Of a stretch of 64,000 nucleotides of DNA, positions 9,301 through 19,572 are shown piece after piece. The DNA lies in the NCBI GenBank assembly GCA_963850915.1, contig CAWKND010000010.1, forward strand, positions 682,001 through 746,000. The letters run 5' to 3'. Numbering within the stretch: position 1 is the first letter of the stretch; every line of letters begins with the position of its first letter. This DNA comes from CAVTWH01 sp963850915. GTDB lineage: Bacteria; Actinomycetota; Actinomycetes; Mycobacteriales; Micromonosporaceae. A model generated the notes under the pieces. The model did no database searches and was not told where the DNA came from. It saw only the letters and a program-made list of their open reading frames with translations. The translations under genes were made by a program, and so were the position numbers.

Positions 9301-9339
9301 TCCCACCATTCGGGCGACAGCTGTCCGGTTCGCCGGAAG

Positions 9340-9348
9340 TTATCCACA
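9340..9348 (+). promoter_or_regulatory. Second TTATCCACA element upstream of a WXG-type gene
   Basis: This nonamer sits about 95 bases before ATG 9443, within the same 14-base GAAGTTATCCACAG found at 2851-2864. The near-equal distance to the start in both places suggests a common promoter or operator element. Confidence 0.45.
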
Positions 9349-9365
9349 GACGAGAATCGATCATT

Positions 9366-9381
9366 GAGGGGGTACCCCCTC
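9366..9381. promoter_or_regulatory. 16-bp perfect palindrome GAGGGGGTACCCCCTC
   Basis: A perfect 16-base palindrome centred on GTAC lies between the TTATCCACA element and a 19-base tandem duplication, some 60-75 bases before ATG 9443. It could be a dimer-binding operator; it has no loop, so it is a poor terminator. Confidence 0.4.
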
Positions 9382-9392
9382 CCGCCGTCTCA

Positions 9393-9430
9393 TGGTTCCA
9401 GGCAGTACGGCTGGTTCCAGGCAGTACGGC
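9393..9430 (+). repeat. 19-bp perfect tandem duplication in a leader region
   Basis: TGGTTCCAGGCAGTACGGC occurs twice head to tail (9393-9411 and 9412-9430) immediately before the ribosome binding site of the gene starting at 9443. The first copy overlaps a possible upstream ATG at 9392. Confidence 0.9.
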
Positions 9431-9442
9431 GGAGGGGGCACC

Positions 9443-10582
9443 ATGAGCTTCAGCGTCAACACCCGGGCACTACCGGGCCTGGCCGACCTGCTCGGCAGGC
9501 GCCGTGACGATCTCTTCACGGGAGCCGACTACGTCGCCAAGCACACCGTCATCGACCAGTGGGACGAGGGTCTCCTCAACTCCCTCCGGGGCACCCACGA
9601 GGCAGTGGTGGCCGCCATCGAAGAGTTCCTACGCGCGGCGGCCGGGCAGCGAGCCGACCCGTACGCCACCGGCATTACCCGTGCCGAGCAGTACTACGTG
9701 CGTACCGACGCCGACGCGGCGGCCCGACTCGACCTGACGATCGGTGGTGGCAGCGACCGGGGCGGCCACCCCGGGCTGCCCCAACCGACCGCCGACCAGC
9801 AGCTCGACACGGATAGCTTCGCCGACCCGAGTGGCAGTCCAGGCTGGCCGGACATCCACGACTACCGTTTCGACTACGAAATTCTCGACCACAAGCTCGA
9901 CCTGATCAGCCCGACGACCTGGGTCCGGGAAGCGGTGTGGAAGGTCACCGGGTGGCTCGCCCAAGTCGGCCTGCTCGATCACCCGGTCGACTTCATGCAG
10001 GACTTTCTCGACCAGTTCGCCGGCGACTGGGCGGCTTTCCGTGGCTGCGCCGACGTCTGGGACGCACTCGCCGCCGAGGTCGACTTCAACGCCGGCTGCG
10101 TCGATCTGGGCGCCACTCGGCTCGCGACCGTGTGGACGGGGGCGGCCGCCGACAACTGCGACTACGCCATCGACGTCTTCGGCAACGACCTGCGCCAGGC
10201 GGCGGCAACGATCCGCGATGTGGCGACCAACTACCGCGAGGTCGCGGAGCAGATGAAGGAGTTGACGCAGGTCATCATCGCCGTGGTCACGGTGATCATC
10301 GACTGCTGCGTCGACGAAATCGCGTCCGGCCTGGTCGGGTCCGAGTTCGTCGTGCTCGACGAGGCCCCGAGCATCGTCCGGCTCGTCGAGAAGGTCTACG
10401 AGGCGCGCAACATCATCCTGGCGGCCATCCAGACCATCAACGGCTTCGTCAGCGGCGTCGGTGGCGGCGGCTTCCCCCTCGGCATGATCGGCAAGGTCGG
10501 GCCGCTGCGGCTTACCGCGGTGGCCGGTCCGCACATCCCGGGCGACGACCGGGGTGGCGCCCGCTCGCCCATCGCGGCTTAG
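9443..10582 (+). CDS. WXG-superfamily (PPE-like) type VII secretion protein, paralogue 1
   Basis: This 379-residue protein starts at ATG 9443 behind GGAGGGGG (9431-9438). The N-terminus (MSFSVNTRALPGLADLLGRR) is closely similar to that of the downstream gene at 10731, so the two are paralogues. A W-x-G motif in the setting VWTGAAADN near residue 230, flanked by helices, is the hallmark of WXG-fold substrates. A hydrophobic stretch (VIIAVVTVIIDCCVDEIASGL, about 275-295) follows the second helix, and the C-terminus is Gly-rich. No toxin domain is recognised. It probably depends on the ATPase cluster upstream (inference from position). Confidence 0.65.
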   Translation: MSFSVNTRALPGLADLLGRRRDDLFTGADYVAKHTVIDQWDEGLLNSLRGTHEAVVAAIEEFLRAAAGQRADPYATGITRAEQYYVRTDADAAARLDLTIGGGSDRGGHPGLPQPTADQQLDTDSFADPSGSPGWPDIHDYRFDYEILDHKLDLISPTTWVREAVWKVTGWLAQVGLLDHPVDFMQDFLDQFAGDWAAFRGCADVWDALAAEVDFNAGCVDLGATRLATVWTGAAADNCDYAIDVFGNDLRQAAATIRDVATNYREVAEQMKELTQVIIAVVTVIIDCCVDEIASGLVGSEFVVLDEAPSIVRLVEKVYEARNIILAAIQTINGFVSGVGGGGFPLGMIGKVGPLRLTAVAGPHIPGDDRGGARSPIAA

Positions 10583-10730
10583 CGTGCTCCTGTCGATCAT
10601 GGCGAGGAGAGGCGGAGTCCAGGCGACGATCGGGCGATGGTCGCCAGGACAGACCCCAGTTCGGGTCGTGTGTTCAGCGCGACCGGCACGGATGAGACCA
10701 CTGGCGCAGCGAGGATCGGGGGGTTGCGCG

Positions 10731-11768
10731 GTGGGCTTCAGTGCGGATCTCAGTACGCTGGCCGGCCTGCCAGCACTCCTGGAGCGGCGGGGGCACGAGC
10801 TGGACTACTGCCGGGGCTACCTGCTCGAACACGCCGGCATGGTGGATGCCGGGCCGGCAGCCGCCGTCGAGGAGCTACGGATCGAACACACGCGACTGGT
10901 ACCGGTGCTCGCCGGCGCGCTGGCCGGGTACGCCGCGGGGGTACGCGGTCGGGCTGCGGCGGTACGGGCGGCGCTGGCCCGGTACGCGACGACCGACCTG
11001 AACAGTGCGGCAGCTCTGGACGCCGCAGTGCCACTCCCCGCCCACCACGGTCGGCTGGCCGGCACGGCGGTCGGAGGCACCGGTGCGGCCGTCGAGAGCG
11101 GACACGGCGGAGTGCTCTTCGCTGACGGCTGGGTCGCGGCCGGGTACCTGCGGTTTCCACCTGAGTTCCGGATCAGTGAGGTACCCGCCCCGACGTGGAC
11201 GCAGCCGGTCACCGCCCTCGGCGTCGAGCAGCGGATCCTCTCCTGGTTCGCGGAGCGCAACGAGATGTTCGCCGAGTCGGCCGCCAGACTGGACCAGGGA
11301 GTCGATCGGGCCACGATAGCGATCAGCGGTGACTGGGCGGCGGTACTCACCCATGCTTACGCCTTCGACTCGATGGCCAACGCGGTAGCCGCGATCCAAC
11401 AAAGCATCACGAACGCCGGTGTGACGCTAGGCCAGGCCTGGACGGGGCACGCCGCGGCCGGCTGCACCATCGCACTGAACTCCGACGCCAGTCGGCTCGG
11501 CCGGCTCGGCTGGACACTGCACGCGCTGGCCCAGGCGTACCGGCCCGCTGGTGAGGCCGCCCGCGCGGTCGCGGTGACCGCCGAGTCACTGCTGACCATC
11601 CTCGCGAACAGCACGGTCGAGGCGGTGGTCGGAGTAGGGGTAGCCGGATCGGAGATACCGGGCGCCGAGTTCGCCGCCACGCAGACTGCCACCCGACTGA
11701 TCCGAGCCCGACAGGCCGCGGCGCAAGCCGCCAGCCGAGCCATCACCCTCGTCACAGCACTCATCTAG
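10731..11768 (+). CDS. WXG-superfamily (PPE-like) type VII secretion protein, paralogue 2
   Basis: This 345-residue protein starts at GTG 10731, a few bases after GAGGATCGGGGGG. Its N-terminus (MGFSADLSTLAGLPALLERR) parallels the gene at 9443. A helical region leads to the motif AWTGHAAAG (about residue 238), again a W-x-G turn between two helices, and a long Ala-rich helical tail follows. There is no signal peptide. The flanking sequence after this gene (CGATCAAGGCGAGG, near 11782) resembles that after its paralogue (CGATCATGGCGAGG, near 10594), as expected from tandem duplication of gene plus flank. Confidence 0.65.
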   Translation: MGFSADLSTLAGLPALLERRGHELDYCRGYLLEHAGMVDAGPAAAVEELRIEHTRLVPVLAGALAGYAAGVRGRAAAVRAALARYATTDLNSAAALDAAVPLPAHHGRLAGTAVGGTGAAVESGHGGVLFADGWVAAGYLRFPPEFRISEVPAPTWTQPVTALGVEQRILSWFAERNEMFAESAARLDQGVDRATIAISGDWAAVLTHAYAFDSMANAVAAIQQSITNAGVTLGQAWTGHAAAGCTIALNSDASRLGRLGWTLHALAQAYRPAGEAARAVAVTAESLLTILANSTVEAVVGVGVAGSEIPGAEFAATQTATRLIRARQAAAQAASRAITLVTALI

Positions 11769-11839
11769 GGCCTGTCGTGCCGATCAAGGCGAGGCGAGGC
11801 CGGCCCAGAAGCGACCGGCAGGACAGGCATAGCCACTGG

Positions 11840-12004
11840 CGCGCTCCACGCATCCTGGTCAGCGTGCGCGCTCCACGCATCCTGGGTCAGCGTGCGCTCC
11901 GCCCATCCTGGGTCAGCGTGCGCGCTCCGCCCATCCTGGGGCAGCCGTGCGCGCTCCGCCCATCCTGGGGCAGCCTGCGTGCTCCGCGCAGCCTGTGTGA
12001 GCGG
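11840..12004 (+). repeat. Six imperfect 26-29-bp tandem repeats downstream of folE
   Basis: Units built on CGCGCTCCGCCCATCCTGGG followed by GCAGCGTG-like ends run back to back from 11840 to 12004; the last is degenerate. They fill the gap between two convergent genes. No unit forms a long hairpin and there are no unique spacers. Confidence 0.85.
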
Positions 12005-12011
12005 AGAGGGA

Positions 12012-12676
12012 TCAGCCGTGCAGGATCAGGCTCATCGCTTCGGAGCGCGACTTGGCGTCCGTCTGGAACATGCCCCGTACGGCCGAGGTGACGGTACGGG
12101 AGCCGACCTTCTGGATGCCGCGCATCGCCATGCACATGTGCTCGCACTCCACCACGACAATCACGCCGCGTGGCTGGAGCCGCTCCATCAACAACTCGGC
12201 CACCTGCGTGGTGAGCCGCTCCTGTACCTGCGGCCGGCGGGCGAAGACGTCGACCAGGCGGGCCAGCTTGGACAGGCCGGTGATCCGCCCGTCGGTACCC
12301 GGGATGTAGCCCACGTGCGCCTTCCCGTAGAACGGCAGCAGGTGGTGCTCGCAGAGGCTGAACACCTCGATGTCCCGGACGAGTACCAGCTCCTCGTGCT
12401 CGGCCTCGAAGGTGGTGGCCAGCACGTCGGCCGGGTCCACCCGGAGCCCGGCGAACAGCTCGGCGTACGCCCGCGCCACCCGGGCCGGCGTCTTGCGTAG
12501 CCCGTCGCGGTCCGGGTCCTCACCGATCGCGATCAGGATCTCGCGTACCGCGTGCTCGATCCGCTCCAGGTCGACGACCTTCTCGACGGGCTGGCCGCCC
12601 AGCCGGCCAGAGACCAGCCGGGCGGCCAGAAAGTCGAGTTGCTCGTCCCCGTTGCCGGGTCCGTCACCGAAGCTGC

Positions 12677-12680
<4 letters not shown>
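12012..12680 (-). CDS. folE: GTP cyclohydrolase I, probably with a CTG start
   Basis: FolE makes 7,8-dihydroneopterin triphosphate from GTP, the first step of folate synthesis. The zinc and active-site motifs are visible: SLCEHHLLPFYGKAHVGYIP, GLSKLARLV, RPQVQERLT and VECEHMCMAMRG. The first ATG/GTG in frame (12479) would remove a clearly conserved N-terminus (LERIEHAVREILIAIGEDPD, then GLRKTPARVARAYAEL). Upstream of that no ATG, GTG or TTG exists in frame. A CTG at 12680 overlaps the ftsH stop as CTGA and stands six bases after GGAGGG, so I take it as the start, giving 222 residues, normal for the family. ftsH and folE are therefore probably coupled. Confidence 0.88.
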
Positions 12681-14704
<2,024 letters not shown>

Positions 14705-15011
14705 GCTGTTGTCGAGCGCTACGCGCCCAGCTCCTCCAGATCGATGAGAGGCCTGCAACCTCACCGCTCCGGAAGCCCGTCGCGGCTACCACGGCACCCA
14801 GCCGGCAGATGCCGGAAAGCGGCGGCGCTGTGGTCATTCGACGGTACACCGAGATACCGAACGTCGCGTTACAGCATCCGGCGCTCCGCCCGCAATTTGG
14901 ACAAACCACGTAGGGCTCGTGCAGTTATCTCAGCCACGTCTCAGCGACAGCCGGTGACCTGTGCCACTCGGCGGCGTTGGTCCGGCCAAACCGCCGGTCA
15001 CGGCGGGGATG
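14705..15011. other. Gap without a gene, probable ftsH promoter region
   Basis: About 300 bases between the hpt stop and the ftsH start. Open frames here are only tails of antisense shadows. It is slightly less GC-rich in places (around 14810-14920) and should hold the ftsH promoter on the minus strand; I cannot point to a convincing -10/-35 pair. Confidence 0.4.
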
Positions 15012-15584
15012 TCAGCCGCGGGAGTAGACGGCGGGGCGGAGTACCCCGACGTAGGGCAGTTCCCGGTACCGCTCGGCGTAGTCCAGGCCGTACCCGACGA
15101 CGAAGTCCGGATCGATGTCGAAGCCGACGTACTTGACCACCACCGGTACCTTCACCGCCTCCGGCTTGCGCAGCAGCGCGACCACCTCGACGGAGGCAGC
15201 CGACCGGCTCTGCAGGTACTTGAGCAGCCAGGACAGGGTGAGCCCGGAGTCGACGATGTCCTCGACCACGATCACGTGCCGGCCGGCGATGTCCCGGTCC
15301 AGGTCCTTCATGATCCGTACCACGCCGGACGAGGAGGAGCGCTGGCCGTACGAGGAGATGGCCATGAACTCCAGCTCCACCGAGCGCCCCTCGCGCCCCA
15401 GCGCCCGCGCGAAGTCGGCCATGAACATGATGGCGCCCTTGAGGATGCAGACCAGCAAGATCGACTCGACCCCGTCGTAGTCGGTCGCCACCTGCTTGGC
15501 CAGCTTCTCGGTCTGCTCGCGGATCTGCTCCTCGGAGACGACCACGCGGTCGATGTCCGCGTCGTACCAGGTGCCCTCGGCCAT
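15012..15584 (-). CDS. hpt: Hypoxanthine (guanine) phosphoribosyltransferase
   Basis: This purine-salvage enzyme joins hypoxanthine or guanine to PRPP. The PRPP-binding loop VVEDIVDSGLTLSWLL is intact, as are the flexible-loop residues SSYG and the substrate-binding segment KYVGFDIDPDFVVGYGLDY. At 190 residues from ATG 15584 it has the family's normal length; an upstream ATG at 15602 would add six residues (MRHAWP). tilS, hpt and ftsH are commonly neighbours in actinobacteria, which fits this order, here with a gamma-glutamyltransferase remnant between tilS and hpt. Confidence 0.93.
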   Translation of the reverse strand: MAEGTWYDADIDRVVVSEEQIREQTEKLAKQVATDYDGVESILLVCILKGAIMFMADFARALGREGRSVELEFMAISSYGQRSSSSGVVRIMKDLDRDIAGRHVIVVEDIVDSGLTLSWLLKYLQSRSAASVEVVALLRKPEAVKVPVVVKYVGFDIDPDFVVGYGLDYAERYRELPYVGVLRPAVYSRG

Positions 15585-15644
15585 TGGCCAAGCGTGCCGC
15601 ATCGCCCCGACCCCACCCACGGCGGGGGTCCGGGTTGTGGCGTG

Positions 15645-17269
15645 TCAGTACCCGAGCGCGCAGCCGTCCGCCCGCGGCTCCGAGCCGGCCACGTACCCGC
15701 CGTCGGGCTGCCGCCAGATCGCCTGCCCGTACCCGTAGAAACCGGCATCGTCCACGCTGACCTCATGCCCCCGGGCCCGCAGGTCGGCGACGAGCGCCGG
15801 GTCGAACTCGGACTCGACGGCCACCGAGCGCCCGCTGTGCCAGTACCACCGCGGCGCGTCCAGCGCGGCTTGCGGATCCAGTCCACCGTCCACCGTGGAG
15901 AGCGCCACCTGCAGGTGCCCCTGCGGCTGCATGTGGCCGCCCATCACCCCGAACGGGCCGACCGGGGCGCCGCCGCGGGTCAGGAAGGCCGGGATGATCG
16001 TGTGGTACGGCCGCTTGTTCGGCGCCGCCGCGTTGGGGTGCCCGGGCTCCAGCGAGAAGCCGGCCCCCCGGTTCTGCAGCCCGAAGCCGTAGCCGGGGAC
16101 GACGAGGTGCGAGCCGAAGCCCATGTAGTTGGACTGGATCAGGCTGACCATCATGCCGTCGGCGTCGGCGGTACAGAGGTAGACGGTGCCGCCCCGGGCG
16201 GGGTCGCCGGGGGGCGGGTCACCGGCCTGCTCGGTGATCAGTGCCCGGCGGGCTGCGGCGTACCCGGGACTCAACAGCTCCTCGGTCGGTACCGGTACGA
16301 CGGTCGGGTCGGCGACGTAGGCGTGCGCGTCGGCGAAGGCGAGCTTCATCGCCTCCAACTGCCAGTGCAGCCGCTGCGTCGGGGGTGGCGGCGGCCAGGT
16401 CCATGCCGTCCAGGATGTTCAGCGCCAGCAGCGCGGCGATGCCCTGCCCGTTGGGCGGGATCTCCCAGACCTCGTGGTCGCGGTACCGGGCACTGATCGG
16501 CTCCACCCAGGTGGAGGCGTGTGCCGCGAGATCGGCCTCGGTGATCAGCCCGCCGGTCTGCTCGGCGAACCGGGCCACGGCACGGGCGATCTCGCCGTGG
16601 TAGAACTCCTCGGCCTTCGAGTCGGCGATCAGGCGCAGGGTACGGGCGGCGTCCGGGTTGTGGAACAGTTCGCCGACCCGGGGCGCGCGGTCGCCGAGCT
16701 GGTACACGCGGCGCCCACTCGGCGAACTCGGGGCCGGTCAGTCGCGGGCGTACCCGGTTCACCGTCGCCGCCCAGCCCTCCGCGACCCGGGGAGATACCG
16801 GCCAGCCACCGGCCGCCCACGCGATGGCGTCCTCGAACAGGTCGGCAAAGGGCAGCGAGCCGAAGCGCTGGTGCAGGTCCCGCCAGCCGGCCGGGGCGCC
16901 GGGTACGGTCACCGGCAGCCAACCGTGCGACGGCATGACCAGTTCGGCGCGCGCCTGGTCGCCACCGAGCGCGCCGGGCAGCGCCGGTACCCCGCCGGCC
17001 CGGGCGCGCTCCAGGGTCAGCGCCGCCGGCGAGCGCCCGGAGGCGTTCAGCCCGTGCAGCTGGGTACCGTCCCAGACCAGCGCGAACAGGTCGGCGCCGA
17101 TGTCGTTGGAGCCCGGCTGCACCTGGGTCAGCGCGATGGCGGTGGCGAGCGCGGCGTCGACCGCGTTGCCGCCGCGCCGGAGTACGGCGAGACCGGCGGA
17201 GGCGGCCAGCGGTTGGCTGGTGGCCACCGCGCCACGGGGCGCGTACAGGGGTTGCCGGGTCACGGACAC
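15645..17269 (-). pseudogene. Gamma-glutamyltransferase-family protein broken by two frameshifts
   Basis: Three consecutive frames together give one full Ntn-hydrolase of the gamma-glutamyltranspeptidase family. Frame 1 runs from GTG/ATG 17269 (GLAVLRRGGNAVDAALATAIALTQ... GPEFAEWAP). Frame 2 covers about 16705-16375 (RAPRVGELFHNPDAARTLRLIADS, IPPNGQGIAALLALNIL). Frame 3 covers about 16370-15645 (RLHWQLEAMKLAFADAHAYVAD, GGTVYLCTADADGMMVSLIQSN). The expected nucleophile Thr is in GGTVYL. Breaks lie near 16700-16715 and 16365-16380. Each break moves the frame the same way, so they do not compensate. Either the gene is dead or two single-base errors are present. In life such enzymes act on glutathione-like gamma-glutamyl peptides or 7-ACA-type substrates. 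Confidence 0.85.
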
Positions 17270-17424
17270 CAGCCGATCTCAGCGCATCCGGGCTGCGTAC
17301 GGAAGAGCGGGCCGGGAGATCCAGGGCACATCAAGGGCCGGCGGTAGCAGGGGTCGGGCTCACCACGGCCTGGGCGCGTGACGGGGCCGGCGCAGCACGG
17401 CCCGAGCACATACGGGACCGCACA

Positions 17425-18447
17425 TCACGGGACGGGCGCATCGCGGACGGGCACAAGCCGGCCGGCAACGCGAGCGACGCGGACGCCGCCGGGCAGCGCC
17501 ACCGCGCCCTGCCCGTGCCAGTGGGTGAGCAGAGCATCGAGGGCGTCCAGGTGGGCGGCGGACAGCGCGCCGCCGGGGACGCCGAGTTCCCGGGTGTACC
17601 CGCGCAGCAGCCTCCCCCGGATCGTCGCCGGCAGCGCGGCCAGGGCGACGACCCGCAGTCCGCCGTCCGGGTGCCGGACCGCGGGCGCTGCCTGCTCGGC
17701 CAACTCGTCGAGGAGGGTGAGGTCGTCGGCGACCAGTCGTGCTGTCCGGGCGAGGTTGTCCACCAGGTCGGTACCCAGGGCCGCCACGAGCAGCGGCATC
17801 GCCTGGCGGAGCCGGGAGCGGGTGTACGCCGGGTCGACGTTGTGCGGGTCCTGCCACGGTTCGAGTCCCGAGTCGGCGCAGAACTGTGCCGTGGTGGCGC
17901 GCGGTACGTCCAGGAACGGGCGGAGGAATGTCACGCCGTGCCGGACGAAGCGCGCCGGCATCCCGGCCAACCCGCGTGGCCCGGCCCCCCTGGCCAGCGC
18001 GAGCAGTACCGTCTCCGCCTGGTCGTCCCGGGTATGCCCGAGCAGCACAATCGCCGACCCGCCAGCCAGGCTGGTGCCGCTGGCCGGGAGGGCGACGGCG
18101 GCTTCGGCTAGGGCCTGGTAGCGGGCGTCGCGGGCGGCTGCTTCCGGGCCACCGGGGCCGTCGACCACGACCGACCGGACCGAGACGGGATCGAGCCCGA
18201 CCGAGTGCGCCCACTTCGCCAGCGAAGCGGCGCGCTCGGCGGAGCCCGGCTGCAGGCCATGATCCACCGTGACCAGTCCGGCGCGCAGCGCCAACCGGGG
18301 TGCCACGAACGCGGTGGCGGCGGCGAGCGCCAGCGAGTCGCCGCCACCGGAGCAGGCGACGAGCACGGGACTGCCCGCCGGTACCCCGGTAAGTGCAGCC
18401 CGGACCGCCAACCGGCCGGCGGCGACCGACGGCGGCAACCGCCCCAT
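17425..18447 (-). CDS. tilS: tRNA(Ile)-lysidine synthase
   Basis: TilS changes the wobble cytidine of the CAU-anticodon tRNA-Ile to lysidine. The ATP-binding PP-loop is seen as VACSGGGDSLALA, followed by TVDHGLQPGSA and LGHTRDDQAETVLLALARG, the substrate region of the N-type PPase domain. From ATG 18447 (MGRLPPSVAAGRL) the protein has 340 residues; the frame upstream to 18747 runs antisense through the metalloprotease gene and is discarded. The C-terminal region is of the short actinobacterial type, ending VARVAGRLVPVRDAPVP. Confidence 0.9.
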   Translation of the reverse strand: MGRLPPSVAAGRLAVRAALTGVPAGSPVLVACSGGGDSLALAAATAFVAPRLALRAGLVTVDHGLQPGSAERAASLAKWAHSVGLDPVSVRSVVVDGPGGPEAAARDARYQALAEAAVALPASGTSLAGGSAIVLLGHTRDDQAETVLLALARGAGPRGLAGMPARFVRHGVTFLRPFLDVPRATTAQFCADSGLEPWQDPHNVDPAYTRSRLRQAMPLLVAALGTDLVDNLARTARLVADDLTLLDELAEQAAPAVRHPDGGLRVVALAALPATIRGRLLRGYTRELGVPGGALSAAHLDALDALLTHWHGQGAVALPGGVRVARVAGRLVPVRDAPVP

Positions 18448-18472
18448 CAGCGGGGTTGGCCCTCGATCCCGG

Positions 18473-19513
18473 CTAACTGTGGACCCGGGCGACCCAGGCG
18501 TCCGGGTCGGCCAGCTCGGACAGGCGCGGCAGGGTGAGCGGCGACTCCCAGATCTGGTTGAAGCCGTCCATGCCGACCCGCTCGACGACGCCGTGTACGA
18601 ACTTGCGCCCCTCGGCGTACTGCCGCATCTTGACCTCGACGCCGAGCAGCTTGCGCAGGATCCTCTCGAGCGGGTTGCCACCCTCGCGGCGCCGGTTGAA
18701 GCGGGCCCGGATCTCCTCGACGGTCGGCACCACGTCCGGCCCGACACCGTCCATCACGAACTCGGCATGCCCCTCGAGCAGCGTCATCAGTACGGTCAGC
18801 CGGTCGAGTACCGCCTTCTGCCCGGGCGTCTGTACCAGGTCGAGTACGGATGCGCGGCTCTCCGGGTTGCGTACCACGTCGGCCAGCGACGCCACGCCCC
18901 GGCGCAGCCGGTCGAAGACCTGGTCACCGGCTTGCGACGCGTCCACAAAGGCGCGTACCTCACCGAGGAAGTGCCCGCGCAGCCACGGTACGGCGGTGAA
19001 CTGGGTCCGGTGGGTCACCTCGTGCAGGCAGACCCAGAGCCGGAAGTCGCGTGGATCGGCATCCAGCCGCCGCTCCACCTCGACGATGTTCGGCGCGACC
19101 AGCAGCAGGATGCCCGGGTCGGCGGAGAACACCTCATATTGCCCGAGCACCTTGCCGGACAGGTAGGCCAGCACGGTGCCGGCCTGTACGCCGGTGAGCC
19201 GGGAGCCGACCGCGCCGGCGAACGCGCCCGGCTCCTTGTCGCCGACCAGCTGGCTGAGCAGCGGGTTGATCACCTGGCGCAGGCCGAGAACGTTTGTTGC
19301 GGCCCAGTCCTTGCGGTCCACCACGCGTACCGGCGGGTGCGCGACCTGGGCATTCATCCCGGTGAAGGCCAGCACGTGGCCGGCTGCTTCGTCAGTCAGT
19401 CGGCGCAGGTCGGCGACGACATCGGCGGCTTCGGAAAAGGAGACACTCGGACCGGCTTTACCCAGCGCACCCGCGGTAGCGGTGGCCAGATCCCAGTCGA
19501 CATACTGCGCCAT
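18473..19513 (-). CDS. Zinc-dependent metalloprotease family protein (DUF2342)
   Basis: The 346-residue protein from ATG 19513 (MAQYVDWDLA) carries the zinc motif in LHEVTHRTQF (near residue 167) and the family segments SADPGILLLVAPNI, LLEGHAEFVMDGVG and KMRQYAEGRKFV. DUF2342 proteins are conserved in actinobacteria and often sit just upstream of tilS; they were once linked to coenzyme F420 loci, but their substrate is not established. Here the gene ends 25 bases before tilS, supporting a tilS operon. Confidence 0.88.
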   Translation of the reverse strand: MAQYVDWDLATATAGALGKAGPSVSFSEAADVVADLRRLTDEAAGHVLAFTGMNAQVAHPPVRVVDRKDWAATNVLGLRQVINPLLSQLVGDKEPGAFAGAVGSRLTGVQAGTVLAYLSGKVLGQYEVFSADPGILLLVAPNIVEVERRLDADPRDFRLWVCLHEVTHRTQFTAVPWLRGHFLGEVRAFVDASQAGDQVFDRLRRGVASLADVVRNPESRASVLDLVQTPGQKAVLDRLTVLMTLLEGHAEFVMDGVGPDVVPTVEEIRARFNRRREGGNPLERILRKLLGVEVKMRQYAEGRKFVHGVVERVGMDGFNQIWESPLTLPRLSELADPDAWVARVHS

Positions 19514-19572
19514 CACTCCACCGTACCCGCCGGGATCATCCGTTCGCCCGACTCGCGGCCCCGCCCGCCGGG

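Noticed and set aside
2855..9348. Replication origin because of TTATCCACA boxes
   Set aside because: Only two boxes 6.5 kb apart, no AT-rich unwinding region, and no dnaA, dnaN or gyr genes in the window.
11840..12004. Possible CRISPR array
   Set aside because: The 26-29-base units are directly adjacent with no unique spacers and no cas genes are near.
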